Shown here: piece by piece, positions 33,073 to 47,300 of the stretch
How positions within the stretch are numbered: the stretch's first letter is position 1
Layout: every line of letters begins with the position of its first letter
NCBI GenBank assembly: GCA_035771165.1
Contig: JAWNZC010000345.1
Span: 957,001 to 1,021,000, forward strand
Source of the DNA: Paragorgia papillata
Taxonomy: Eukaryota > Cnidaria > Anthozoa > Scleralcyonacea > Coralliidae
Length of the DNA stretch: 64,000 nucleotides
Direction of reading: 5' to 3'
The notes under the pieces: generated by a model
Told to the model about the DNA's origin: nothing
Database searches by the model: none
What the model saw: only the letters and a program-made list of their open reading frames with translations
Translations under genes and position numbers: made by a program

Positions 33073-36000
33073 CTGGAAAAAAAAAAAAATTCTCTAACAA
33101 AAATTCTCTAAATGTTCTTATGATTTTTTTTCTCTCGAAAATCCCATATTTACCAGGTCCATACCATATAAATGATAAGCAGGTGAAAAGGTGGTAAACT
33201 GCCGAAATACTGACGTTTCGAGCCCTTCATCAGAGTAAAATTTGAAGTCTGAAGGGCTTCCGTTGGAAACGTCAGTATTCCGTTCCTATTAAAAATCTCG
33301 GCAGTTAAGTTTATCACCTTTTCATTTTGCTCTATGCTCTATGCCTACGAAGCACTCTATTTTTTGCCATACCATAAATATCGTGTTCCAGTTATCGCCT
33401 GTAGCTACACGAAATAATGTCAACATGGCCGTCTGAAAGTTGTGGAAATTCGCGTGGCGCTCATCAAGTCCTTGGCACGAGTACCGTTGTGAACACTCTA
33501 AAACATAAAAAAGTTTGGTAGTGGTGGATTGGCAGGGGTGGTGGTGATGGTAGTGGTAGTATTGGTGATGGTAGTATTGGTGGTGGTAGTATTGGTGGTG
33601 GTAGTATTGGTGGTGGTAGTATTGGTGGTGGTAGTATTGGTGATGGTAGTATTGGTAGTGGTAGTATTGGTTATGGTAGTATTGGTGATGGTAGTATTGG
33701 TGATGGTAGTATTGGTGGTGGTAGTATTGGTGGTGGTAGTATTGGTGGTGGTAGTATTGGTGATGGTAGTATTGGTGGTGGTAGTATTGGTTAAGGGGGT
33801 CTTCCACACAAATTTCATTTTTGCTTAAAATAGCCTGAACCTAATTTTTTTATGGTTTGATAGGAACACACATAGGTAAAGGCATAACAACAGTAAAGTT
33901 TATGTGCTAACTGTTGCCATGGTAACCAAGGATACACAACCCCCCCAACTGTGATTTTTAGTGGTCTCTTTTTAAAAAAAGATATCTTGCTAATTAGTGG
34001 GTTGGCTAGGGGTACAAATAAATGTTATTAGGCAATCCAGACAGGCAAATCTAGATGCTGAACCTAAAAAATGCCATCATTATCTTTGTTTTTTTTACAC
34101 AATATTAATGTCAAATCATAATATGTGGACAATGTGACCGTTCAGGTTAAAATTTATTATTAATGATCTGGTTACATATGATACATCAAGTGTTAGGCTC
34201 AGCATCTAGACAAAGTAATGTGTTAATTAGCCTAGAAAATTCCAGATAGTGTTCATCAAATACTTTTCAAGATATCCTTTTTATCGTGATTCAAATAGAG
34301 CAAAATGTTAATGTTTGAGAAAACGGGCATGAAAGTTTTTTGAAAGCTATAAATGGTGTACATGTGGGGCAATCAAATCAATAAAAATCAAATATTATAA
34401 CATATCTAGTGTTAATATAAAGTAAGAATAACTGTCCAATGTTAAACATGCACCAGATGCATATGTTTCTCCTTCTTTAACTGTTCCTTATCCTCCCTTT
34501 TTTTTTCCGTTTTGCCCGAATAATTTTTTTCGCTGCTGCTTTTTGTTCTTTTCTTCAAGCCCTATAATTCGCCTTCTTATATTCGTAGAGCCGATCTGAT
34601 GAAGTGCATTCTTTTAAAAAACAAAACTGCCCAGGATTAATACCCATACTATTTAGCACTTGCACTGCAGCATTGGCACCAATGTTAAAATGGGCTACAG
34701 CATCATAAACACCAAGGTGGAGGACATCTGATCCCACAAATACCTGCTTGGGCAGGCGCTCTCCCAAATCATTGCATTGAATGACTCATTCTGGTTTTGT
34801 GTTTTGCCATCTAGGCATCTTGTCAACAGGCTGTCCTCACTAAGCCTAACAAAATACTGGCTTCAGCTCAGCAATGATAGGCAAAGGCAGCCCAGGACCA
34901 TGCTTGTAATTCCTTCTTACCTGTCACCCTTATCCCTCATGAACCCACACCAGCTATCTTCAACCTTCAGGGCAGTGGTGGTGCAGCTTTCTTCCTTCTG
35001 AGGAGGCACAATGGAAGAGGGTTGCATGTATTGCTTTCTTCATTCCATCTAAGTCTCCAGAATTACTACGAATAGCTATTCCATAGTAAATTCTGGAGTT
35101 TGTCAATCGTGGCATCTGTCAACCGTCCTTTTCCCTCCCATACCTTTTTTTTCTTTTTTCAATTTCCGCAGAGCAGTCCCAAGTCTTTTCTGGACATGTC
35201 CAACACATTCTTTTTTTTGTACGCTCACATTCTCCTTCTTATACACATCCACAACAGCAGAGAAACTTTTGCTGTCTCCATCACCAAAAAATTCAGAGTA
35301 GCGTAGTTTGTTGCATTCTACCTACCGAGCGATTGAAGATCCGCAATAGCACCTTCCGGCTCCATTGCTGGTTGCAGAGCCCCTGATAATTGGCCTTGCA
35401 TTTTGGCTTGTGGTCTGCCTTTAAAGCAGCTGTTCCAGGTGTTTCTGCTCTTTTATCAAATTCTTTTTCTTTGCATTTCTTGCAGACTTTGCTGAGAGCT
35501 TCCACATCCAAAACTTTTTCCACTGTCCATGGAAATGGTAGCAACACATCCATTTAAAGAAGAAAATCCTCTTCTTTGCCAAGTTCCCGTCACACGAAAC
35601 CCCACACTCTACAACTTCATCAGAAGGCTTTTTCTTTAAAACATGGATTTCTTGGGCAAGCATCACTCATTGTTTTAACACATACACTTTTCGTAGCCTT
35701 CAAGATAGCCCTGTTGTGTGATGAGTACGGGTAGGTCTTGGCGGGTGGTGGCATGTTCATCAACCCACAAGAATCTCTTAGCAGCTGCAGCTCCACATCC
35801 AACAGACCTCATGGAATATACCATCCACCTCCTGTTTTACTTCAAAGAAACGGTTCAGCAGCTGGGATGAAAGTATAAAATTCTTTCTTCCAGCTACAGG
35901 ATGAGCAAGCCAAATAAAGACCAAAGAGGCACATCCTTTTCGTTTGCCAATGTCTTCAAGAAGCTCAAGGTTGCACTGTTGACAAATGCTTTACATGGCA

Positions 36001-39000
36001 AAAGCTCGAAAATAGCAGATAATATCGTCATATCAACCAAACGAAATCCAGAAGCTTTTTTCTTTTTGAATCATTAGACGCAATAACAGGTGGAGATACA
36101 GTTGTAGCCATTGATATTATTGCGGGCTGAAGCAGAAGTAGACTTGCCTGAGAATCATGAGTTGGAAGTTCGCCAACAGACCTCCATCTTCTTCAGAAAT
36201 TCTGGCCCTTCTACGGTGTTTCTGTAAACTGATTAGTAACAAATTTGCGCTTCTTCTTATATCCACATTTCTTTTTATTACCCATCGTTACCAATAACAA
36301 ATTATTACAAACGAAAGCACCGAATCGAGCAAGTACAGTATACTAAAAATGTCTTATATCAAACGTGTAGCGAACTCGTGGACTCGTGAGTGAATGAAAC
36401 GTGGAATACGTCATATGTAAACTGCATATAAAGGCACAAACAATACAAAATATAACAGGGTAGGGGTAGGGAGCATGGGACCTGTAATATATTTTTTTTG
36501 GATTGGGTATTTCACAACCCAATGATCCACTTTTATTTTCCCTCATAACAACGCGTTACTAACGCCGTTGCTAGGAGTAATATCTCAATTCATTTCAGAA
36601 AACTAACCCCCCAAATCACATTTTCAGTTAAAAATATTAATAGCAAGATGCATCACAAGAAAGCTTATGAATTGGGTATTTTACCAATGTGGTTTTCGAA
36701 AATTAAAAATTTTTATGATTTTTTGCAAATTTTGTGTGGAAGACCCCCTTAAGGTAGTATTGGTGGTGGTGGTAGTATTGGTGATGGTAGTTTGGTGGTG
36801 GTAGTACTGGTGATGGTAATATTGGTGATGATAGTATTGGTGGTGGTAGTATTGGTGATGGTAGTATTGGTGGTGGTAGTATTGGTGGTGGTGGTAGTAT
36901 TGGTATGGTAGTTTGGTGGTGGTAGTATTGGTGGTGGTAGTATTGGTGATGGTAGTGGTAGTATTGGTAATAGTATTATTGGTGATGGTAGTATTGGTTA
37001 TGGTAGTATTGGTTATGGTAGTATTGGTTATGGTAGTATTGGTGGTGGTAGTATTGGTGATGGTAGTATTGGTGGTGGTGGTAGTATTGGTATGGTAGTT
37101 TGGTGGTGGTAGTATTGATGATTGTAGTATTGGTGATGGTAGTTTGGTGGTGGTAGTATTGGTGATGGTAGTATTGGTGATGGTAGTATTGGTGATGGTG
37201 GTAGTATTGGTGGTGGTGGTAGTATTGGTGGTGGTAGTATTAGTGGTGGTGGTAGTATTGGTTGTGGTGGTAGTATTGGTGATTGTAGTATTGATGGTGG
37301 TAGCATTGGTGATTGTAGTATTGGTGGTGGTAGTAGCAACTGTAGTGGCAGTAGAATGGATAGTAGTAGTATATACTGTCCTGTAGTATGGTCGCGTCGT
37401 AGTCATACTGTCGTATAGTAGTAAGGCAACGTACCAATTGATCCAAACAGCTGAATGCCGAGTGAAGAATAAATAAAGAACAGTAGAAACAACAAGATCC
37501 CGAGGTTGGCCACCTGGAGAACAAAAAAAGTTTTCATTTAGTACAGTAAAACTGTTGTAAATATACACGTACAAACAGACACAACATGCACAGATATATA
37601 TATATATATAATATATACCTGAGGCAAAGACTTCATTATCGTGTCCAGCAGTGACCGCACACCTTTAGCTACCTTGAACAACTTGAGCACTAGAAATGTA
37701 AGATCAATGTCCAAACCAGTGAACTCCGTTCTCCATATCTGTAACTCTCGCTTCAAAAGTGAAGTCAGGATTTTCGTATATCACGTCGGATTCCGTCCCT
37801 TACGCTGTCTACAGTCAACTCTCGTTATAGCGGACACCCTGGGGACCGTCATTTGGCGTCCGTATTAACGAGAGTCCGCAATAGCGGGATGCGATGAAAA
37901 TATCCCGATTTCAGGTTGTAAAATGTGACTACAATGTATTACTGCTTTTTTTTTTGTTTTAAAATGTCCAGTTTATTTCAATTTCTAGTTGACGCATTTA
38001 CTGTGATACAGAAGTACACAGTACAAGTCAAAATACAAGTCAAAAATTTGTATTCAGATATTTTTTTTATTCCAAAACCAGAAATACAACGGTAACATGA
38101 ATCAGTAACATAAATATGTCGCTCGATAAATTAAAAAGTCATTCACTTTCATGTGTCGAGAGAAAAATGCGTCCAATGTGTCCGTTGTAACGAGAGTAGA
38201 ACAATAAAAATGTTTGTTGGGGACGACATGAAGTGTCCGCGCAATTCCGTAATAGCGAGAGTTATTTCAATACATTTCATAGTATTTTCGGCCGGGGATT
38301 TACCAACTGTCCTTAATAGCGGGGTGTCCGTAATAGCGGGGTGTCCGTAATAGCGGGGTGTCCGTAATTGCGGGGTGTCCGCAAGGCGAGAGTTGACTGT
38401 ATTACCTTTTGACCGCGTAGGAAACAGTTTGTAGGGGAGCTGGAAGCGACGTAATATAACTGACTTCACTTTAGGCCACGGAGTTAGCGTGTATTTGGTT
38501 TTATAAAACAACCCCAGTAAAACTAGCTTTCTGATTGGCTAAGACCTATACATGTCATCCATGCATCTATCACAGTACAGACGCACGAAAAAATGACATC
38601 TATTTAACAACATTAAGCTCCGTGCATATGTACTCTTACAAAGGCACGTTTCATGACGTCATTTGCCGAGTGCATTTACACTTCTTTCGTGTTCAAATCA
38701 CGTCAAACGAACCTTTATAAGAGTATACATATGCACAGGAGCGGTATGTTTTATTTGTTTTATAAAATATGAGGGGGAAAGTGGGATAGTTTTGAAAGTT
38801 CGCTAGCTTTTTCCGCCAGGTGACCAGGGCCGTTGCGAGGGGATGCCGATTGGGGGGAGGGGGGGGGGGGTGTCGAAGGTCGAATTGCCAAGTAAGAATA
38901 ACGTAATATGCCGAGTTTTTTCGAAAGTGTAAAAGATTTATTAACTTTAACTATATGTCAATTCGTGGTAATTTCTTACTTTACTGTGGCAAGTCTGTTC

Positions 39001-42000
39001 GTGTCTTGCGGTAATCATCGTCAAAAACCGAATGACATTCTAGACATTCCAGTTTTATTCTTTTCTTCTGCCCATGTTTCTCGACGAAAGCAGTCGAAAC
39101 AGACAGCATGCCCGCCGGAAACGCGGGTTTCAAATTTCACTCACATTCACAAGACTTCACTGAAGTCCGAAGATGGGTGTAAGGTTACAGCGTCTTGTTG
39201 TTTTACTAGCAATTTGCCGAAGAAGCGAGGCAGTCGAGGTTTGCATAATCACATTAAATATGCACAGATTACAGTTATGTCCATGTCATGTGTTCATAAT
39301 TTATAGTCTTCATCTATTCTGCGCCGATTTGCCGAATTTGCCGATTTACAGGCATAATTTGCCGACTGGTCGAATTATTGGGGGTGACGCCATTCCACGT
39401 TTCCCGCCAGGTGGAGCTATCATTACCTTCAAAATATGAAGCTTAACCACTATTAAAACCACCATCTGATTGGACAACTTTTTAAAACGAAACCTCACCC
39501 CCATACCACCCCCCGGTAATCACGCCCCCCGGAAACCCTAAACCTAATCACAACCCTCCGGAAAAATGTGCCTCCTCTCAAACCCCGACCACAACACCCC
39601 TCTAGGATTTTTAGCTTTATGTGTTCAAGTTTAATATCCCGCTTGTGGGATGGTTTTATTAGATGGTTAAGCTTCATAATTTGAAGCCGATGATACCTCC
39701 CAGGTGACGCCACTCCACGCCATTTTACGTCATTCATGCTCTTCATACTCTTATAAATGCACGGAGCCCAGCCAATCAGAGCGCGCGTAGAGGACAAAGT
39801 CAAATGACAGAGCTTCAATGTTTCATTACATTTTCTAAAATCAGAACCGGCCTTTCTTCGGTGTTCTTACCTCTAATTATTCTGAGAATTCTTAGAGCGC
39901 GGACGACCGTAGGTTTTACAGCAAGTTTTACAGCATTGTGTATTAGATCCATAATTATTCCAGCAACAGAAAAAACAACCACCATGAAATCCAGAATATT
40001 CCATCTACAGATGGTGTAAAACAGCAAAAAAAAGCATTACAATGATGTGACAAAGACAACACATTTCTAAAGTATACTTGTGGGGGAACAGTAGAGTGCT
40101 GTGTATACACGCGTAAAAATCTCGCAAGTTGTTACAGCATTGTTGCCTGAACAATGCTGTAACAACTTGTTGACATATGTGAACAACACTGATAAATGAA
40201 CAACATTGTTTCAACAAGTTGTTACAGCTTGATGAAACAACAACCGTTGTTCACGCATGTTGTAACAACCGAAGAACGTGTTGATACATCAACCATGTTC
40301 ACCATTGTTGTAACATTGTTGTTCATCGTTGTTATTTCGTCATGCTGTTACAACATGTTGTATCACGTGCGAACAACGTTGTTGGCTATAAAAATGTGCT
40401 GTTGGAACAACTTGTTCATGACTGTTGATTTATCCGTGAACAAGTTGTTCGAACCATAAGTGAACAACTTGTTGACAACTTGTTCACGGCGAGCAGCACA
40501 ACATTGTTCACGGCGAGCAGCACAACATTGTTTACGCCTGTTGACAACCGTGAACAAGTTGTGCGTTTTTACGCGTGTAGGCAATGTTTTAGATAGAGCA
40601 AAGTGAAAAGGTGGTAAACTGCTGAGATCAGTTTTGATAACGAAATATTGACGGTTTGAGCGGAGCCCTTCATCGGAGTGAAATGTAGATGAAGGGCTCA
40701 TCTACAAAGGGGTGAAAACGTTAGTATTTCGTTATAAAAACTATTCTCGGCAGCCTTTTCACTTTGCTCTACGTCAAGATTTGGAAATCTTCTCCTAAAG
40801 GCTTCCCTTGTCCTTGTTGGGCTTCTTGTTTCATGATAGGAAAGTACCATGAATGATCTTTCCTCGGGAGTGAATTGTTGTCCAACCATCTTAAGACAGA
40901 TGAAGTAAAGTGCACTTCTGCCTACATGGCAAACATGTGCATGGAACTCTCATGAGCATTGTTATTACCCCAAGGAACCCCACATGATTTGATGCCGCAT
41001 TGCTTCATTTGGAATCAAACTTTATTCCCCTGTGGTCAGTTCTCACATGCATATGTATTCAAACTTGTATTCCGCACTCAAACAAAGTTGTGGTCAAAAA
41101 CCGGATGGGCGACATTCGTTTGGGACACCCTGTATTTTTTCAAATCTGTAGGTAGCATAGATAATTTGCATAATTTGGACAAGTTCAAATTTTGATGTTG
41201 CCTCTTTAAATGACTCAAGGAAGCGAGTAGATAATTATTTAGCTCTGGAAATTTCAGACAACAAAGAAGGAGTGATGGGCTTTCGGCGTGATATAAAAAT
41301 TTACTTCTTGTATCATAATTAAAGAAGATGCACCTCATAAATGGATGGGGGGCATTTTTTTTTGGGACACCCTGTACTGGTGGTGATATCGGCTTAATTA
41401 AGAGTTATATGACTGTACGTATACAAGTACATGTGCAAGCTTGGTGTAATGTACTAGACGTTTGGTAGACGGTCGTCAAGCTCAAATACTCAGAAAATGT
41501 TTCTGAGCCACAGACTGAAATCAAACATACAGCATTGTAATGTAAAATAATAGAGTGCTGCACACAGGGAGCCCATCTTGGCAATTCGTCATGCCAAAAA
41601 GCGCGTGGGCATCTGTGGCGTGGCAGGGGATTTAAAAAAAAACGAAAAACGGTTACCGGAAGCGGGGAAAAAAGGCGGACAAAACGGGGGGAGGGAGAGG
41701 AAAAAATATAAGGGATGAAACACCAAACGTTCAACGTGGAATGTGTTCCGCAAGTAGCCAGGACATCTCGTATCGTCGGGAGTCACCGTTAGAATACTGA
41801 AACCGACTGAAACTCAGAGTCAGATGAATGTGCAATAAATCAATAATCCTGAGACTTCCCGCTTTATCTGAAAAGCTTATCGTAGGATTTCGTACCTAGC
41901 TACTTGCGCGGAACACATCTCCCGAAAATACGATATGTAATTTAGCTGCAAAATCACGGCTAAAAGTTGAGATTAATTGCATCATTTTGATTTATATTTT

Positions 42001-44260
42001 GATAAATGAATCATTATCACAACTACTTCGCTCAATTGTCTCAAAAAGTGTAATACCTATAGGCGCTTAAAACGATGTTCAACTGAAGGAAGAATTCGTG
42101 TTTCATCCCTTTATTATTTTCCTTTGCACACCACGACCGAGTGTGCCACAGTCCCCCACGCGCTTTTTGGCATGACGAATTGCCAAGATGGGCTCCCTGT
42201 GTACTGCACAGGCAGTGTTTTAGATACAGCAAAGTAAAAAGGTGGTAAACTATGATTTTTAGACTTAGTAGTTAGACGCTAACAATTACCTGTCCTTGAA
42301 ATAGCTACGGTATCCATAGGCTGTTAGTTTGATAAAGGCCTCTATGATGAATATACTAGTGCATATATAGTTGTTGACATCCAAAAATAGCTTATAGTTC
42401 TACAAAATGAATGGATGAGTAAATGCATAAATGAATGAATGCATAAATGAATGAACAAATAAAGGAACGAATGAATAAAGAAACGAACAAATGAATGAAT
42501 GAAGAATGAATGAATGAGTGAATGAACGAACGAATGAATGAGTGATTGCATGAATGAATACATGGCAAACGAATGAATGAACGAAGGAATCAATGAATGA
42601 TTAAATGAAGGAACGAACACTTCATTAAAGGCAAGAAAAGTTTAACTTCTGCGGAAAAAGAAAAATATTCGATAAATATTTAATTAACCACCCTGTTCTC
42701 TTTATTCATGTCTGGTTTCAATCTCGTTCCCAGAGCCCACGTTCCCCACCCGGGAAACGAGAGACTCTGGGATAATCCGTTTCAAATCGTTACGTTATTG
42801 GTTGAATAGTGAGCATGAGTTTGTCTGAAGTGACTGGAAGTAGAATTAATAAAACCAAAATAACAAAGATGTCGGACGACAAGACTCCAGTGAAGACGTT
42901 GCCGCGGTCGATATCTTCGCCGTATGTGTGTAGATACTGTAATTCGAGTTGTTTGGGGAAAAGTCAAACAAGGAGAACATACTATCCAGATTCCGCTCGG
43001 ATATTTACGCATGCGTACCTCAACCGGAATAACAAGAATCCTGTGATGTGAAACGGATTATCCCAGAGTCTCTCGTTTCCCGGGCGGGGAACGTGGGCTC
43101 TGGGAACGAGATTGGTCTAGTTTACTAACAAATTTCATGACGATTTTTTTTTTGGTATTGATGTGTGGGTACACAACGATGGCCACCTTATAAAAATTCA
43201 AAGAAGTATACCTTTGACATCTGGTAATGTTCCAGAGACATTAAAATAACGTTTACACAAATGACAAATGCGATTGCGAGGTCCCAGTATTTGTTGTGGC
43301 AAAGACGAAAACAACGGCCTCGAAACGAAGAAGGATGAAGGCCTCTTAAGGGATCTATAAACAAACATAAAATAACGACAGACAAACAAACAAACAAACA
43401 AACAAACAAACAAACAAACAAACAAACAAACAAGCAAATAGACAAACAGACAGACAGACAAACAAACAAACAAACAAACAAACAAACAAGCAAATAGACA
43501 GAGACAGACAGACAAACAAACAAACAAACAAACAAACAAACAAACAAACAAACAAACAAACAAACAAACAAACAAACAAACAAACAAACAAACAAACAAA
43601 CAAACAAGCAAATAGACAGAGACAGACAGACAAAAACAAACAAACAAACAAACAAACAAACAAACAAACAAACAAACAAACAAACAAATAAGCAAATAGA
43701 CAGACAGACCATCATGTAAACAAAATATGCCAACGCATGTATCCAAAATTTGGTTTACTACTTTACTTAATCGCATATCTTCATTTTTACCTAGGGCAAT
43801 TTTGCTCCGAATTCACAAACAAACAATACTACCCATTTTAGACTATGGTTCTACTGTGTGGCATGAGTGTGGGTCACTTCAAACAAAACGGGTCGAAAAA
43901 CTGCAGAACCATGCAATGAGAATAATTCTACACCAAGGAAGGCGAAATTGCACACAAGAAATGCGCAATGCCATGTTTAAGTATGCTGGTGCAAAGGACT
44001 GGAATTCTTTGCCTTCGAATTTCAGAGAAATTACATCTATCACCAGTTTTAAACGTTCGATTTATACGTATCTTTCAGAAATCGACAATAAGTCTCATAT
44101 CTGCAGTATATAATTTGTAGTTAGTAATTGTTTTAGGTTATTATTATTGTGTAGATAGTTTAGTTATAATATTCATAAGCACTGTTCTCCCATTTATACC
44201 AGCAGCTATGCTGATGGGATTATTAACAGTATAAATAAAGTTTTTATTATTATTATTATT

Positions 44261-44311
<51 letters not shown>

Positions 44312-47300
44312 GGAGTGGCGTAGCCAAGGGGGTGGCTAGGGGGCCCTGCCCCCCCCAACTACACATTTGCCCCCCCCCCCAGTCTCCTGAATGTCTGACG
44401 CTAAATTCAAGTAAGAACTTTTGCTTCTTTGAAATTTGAAGTTTGTTTCTGTTGCTAATGATAATCGTGATGCTGATACACTGTCACATGAAGTTTCATT
44501 GGTTAAACTGCGCAGAATTACGCCCCCAAGAGAAAATTCCTCTCAGAAATCGCGGGAAATGCCCTCACAGGGCTTCGAAAACTCAAAATCTTCTTCGGGG
44601 ATGGACGATGCCCCTATACCCCCTACATTGATGATTGGTCGCGGCTAAAGCCACGATTCTACACCATCTAATGCTTGATAATTCTCATCTAAAACTGCAC
44701 CCCCAAATTTTCTGTTGCTCCCCCCAAATTTTGATCCTGGCTACGCCACTGACAGACAGACAAACAGACAGACAAACAAATAAACAAACAAACAAACAAA
44801 CAAACAAACAAACAAACAAACAAACAAACAAACAAACAAACAAACAAACAAACAAACAAACAAACAAACAAACAAACAAACAAAATAAGTATAAAAATCA
44901 ACCTACCATGTCGCGTCTTATCTTCAATTACAGTTGCACTTTCCGAGTGTGATATTTTCACTTTTCTTTCTGATTTTTCTTGCTTTTCGTGGCAAAGTTG
45001 ATAATTGTTGACAACGATACCAACGATCATATTAAGCACCAGAAAGCCAACTACCATCAGAAAACTGACGAAGTACAACAACTTCCACTGGTTGTTGTTC
45101 AGCTTCGGCTAAACATAAGAGAAGAAACAAACATGACGCTTTCGTCAACAAAAGCTCTATCGGCAATTTCTGTTCTTGCCTTAACAGACAAAAAAAAACA
45201 CAGTCCGGAATCAGTCTGCCCTAGTGCTGTGCGCCGGAGACGGGAGATCCGCCGGAGCTCCGGCGTTGTTTTTTTTTGGTCAGCCGGAGCCGGAGTTGGG
45301 TTGTTTTCTTCCTGCTCCGGCTGGAAAGTCAGAATGACAAAAAATATGACAATTTTGTCCAAGTATCGACAAAGCTTTGGTCACAAATAATGGCAACATT
45401 GAACCATTTCAGCTACCGCAAACCGCCAAATTACAATAAGTCGTTATGTCTGCGATCTATCTGGTCACAAGATAAGTTGCCATGTCATGTCGTAATACAA
45501 TCACTGCTTTGACGCGTCTAGCTCTATCATATCTTTCTTGCCCACCGTCCTCTGTCACTTCTGAACGAATCTTTTTGTTGACGGGGAACATCGTCTCAAA
45601 GAAACTGTTGCGTGCTGGAAACCCTTGGCAGTTTTATTAGTTTATGCTTTGTATTTTGTTTATTTGTAGTAATTAAGTAGCATGACTTATTTTAATAAGT
45701 TAAAGTTAAAACAAACTAAAACTTGTTCGGTTCTATAACGTATTCTTCGCTCCTGACATTGCTAGTTGTCGCATTGCGTTTGCTTGAATCGCTTAACAGT
45801 TTCGCGGCTTTCACCGGGTGACTGGGAGAAGACCCTGGGGACAAAGTTGAGCTGAATAATACCCAGTTGGACTTTGTCCCAAGTTGTTAACCAACGAGGC
45901 CGGAGTCGGATATCAGAGCTGTAAAACAGCCGGAGTCGGAGCTGAAAAACCGGAGTTTGCACACCTCTATAGCCTGCCCTCTGTATCATTTCAAAGCACC
46001 GCAAAAGAGCCTGTTAGGACGTTTGTTATTCTTACCTGTTTATCAACGCCCACCGCATCTACACCATAATGCATTATGGTCACCCAGCCATCTCTTGTAG
46101 CCAGTACGAACATCGTGACAAAAGCCTGAAAAAAGCCATGATGAGTTTGTTCAGATTATATAATACTTCACAAGTTTTTTTCTATTTGCAATGGTGTCAT
46201 CACAAGTCAATACTTGTTTTCTCGTTTTTTCCACGGGTGGCGTGTGCCGTTAACGCGCTGCCTCTCACCAAACGTTAAGCCCGGTTAGACGGGGTTAGTA
46301 TTTGGATGGGTGACCGCTTGGGAATGACCCCGTTGTCGAGCTGGAAACTAATGTGAGTAGAGTTGTAGTTGATCTCTCCTGTGCTTCGGGTTTTTTTCCG
46401 CCGGGTTCTCCGGTTTTCCTCCCTCCGCAAAACCAACATTTACATCATGGTATAGTCATGTTCAATTGGGGCATTTCGCTCTGTTTGACCACCAGTTGCT
46501 ATAGGCAATAAAGTTATTAAATCTAAATCTAAATCCAGGCTTGAAACGCTCTGTATATATGATGTACCTGAGCTAAGTCGTCAAAGTTATATGGGCGATT
46601 GACCCATTTCCCACTTTTCGAACATTCTTGTTTAGTAGTCACTTTCGAGTCACCATTGCAATGATAGAACATTCCTTTAAATAACTAAAGAATAAACATG
46701 TGGCGATTGATTAATTGTTTTAATTCATAATGCTACTGCTTCTGATTAATGCATTTCTGATTCCAATTCTAATTCTGATTCCAATTCCAATTCTAGTTTT
46801 GGTTCTAACCCCAATTCCAATTTTAATTCTAATTCCAATTCCAATTCCAATTTTAATTCCAATTCTAATTCCAATTCCAATTTTAATTCCAATTCTAATT
46901 ATAATTCCAATTCCAATTATAATTATAATTTTAATTCCAATTCTAATTATAATTCCAATTATAATTCCAATTATAATTCCAATTCCAATTCCAATTTTAA
47001 TTCCAATTTCAATTCCAATTCTAATTCCAATTCCAATTCTATTTCCAATTCTAATTCTAATCTCAATTCCAATTCTAATTCCAATTTTAATTCCAATTCC
47101 AATTCTAATTCCAATTTTAATTCCAATTCTAATTCCAATTTTTTAAATAATAATTCCAATTCTAATTCCAATTCCAATTTTACGACATTTGCTGCTGTCT
47201 GTTAAAAACCCATGAATTTGATTGACTTTTTCATAATTTACTATCAGCTCCCTTCATTGAGTATTCACTCATAGAAAACTCGAGTTCGTTGTCTAATGGT

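Noticed and set aside
36681..37574. 297-aa Thr/Asn/Tyr ORF
   Set aside because: Reading through the GGTGGTAGTATT array and partly over exon r in the wrong frame.
42782..43051. Overlapping ORFs on both strands
   Set aside because: Interior of a palindromic MITE; no homology recognised.
43188..43776. Cys/Val/Leu ORFs running into a real channel segment
   Set aside because: The CAAA array is intronic; only 43212-43354 after the acceptor is Cav3 exon n.
46260..46345. Functional 5S rRNA gene
   Set aside because: Only the promoter-box portion resembles 5S; the 3' part is an unrelated SINE body shared with 52546-52836.
46730..47177. Ile/Pro and Glu/Leu repeat proteins
   Set aside because: AATTCC hexamer array.
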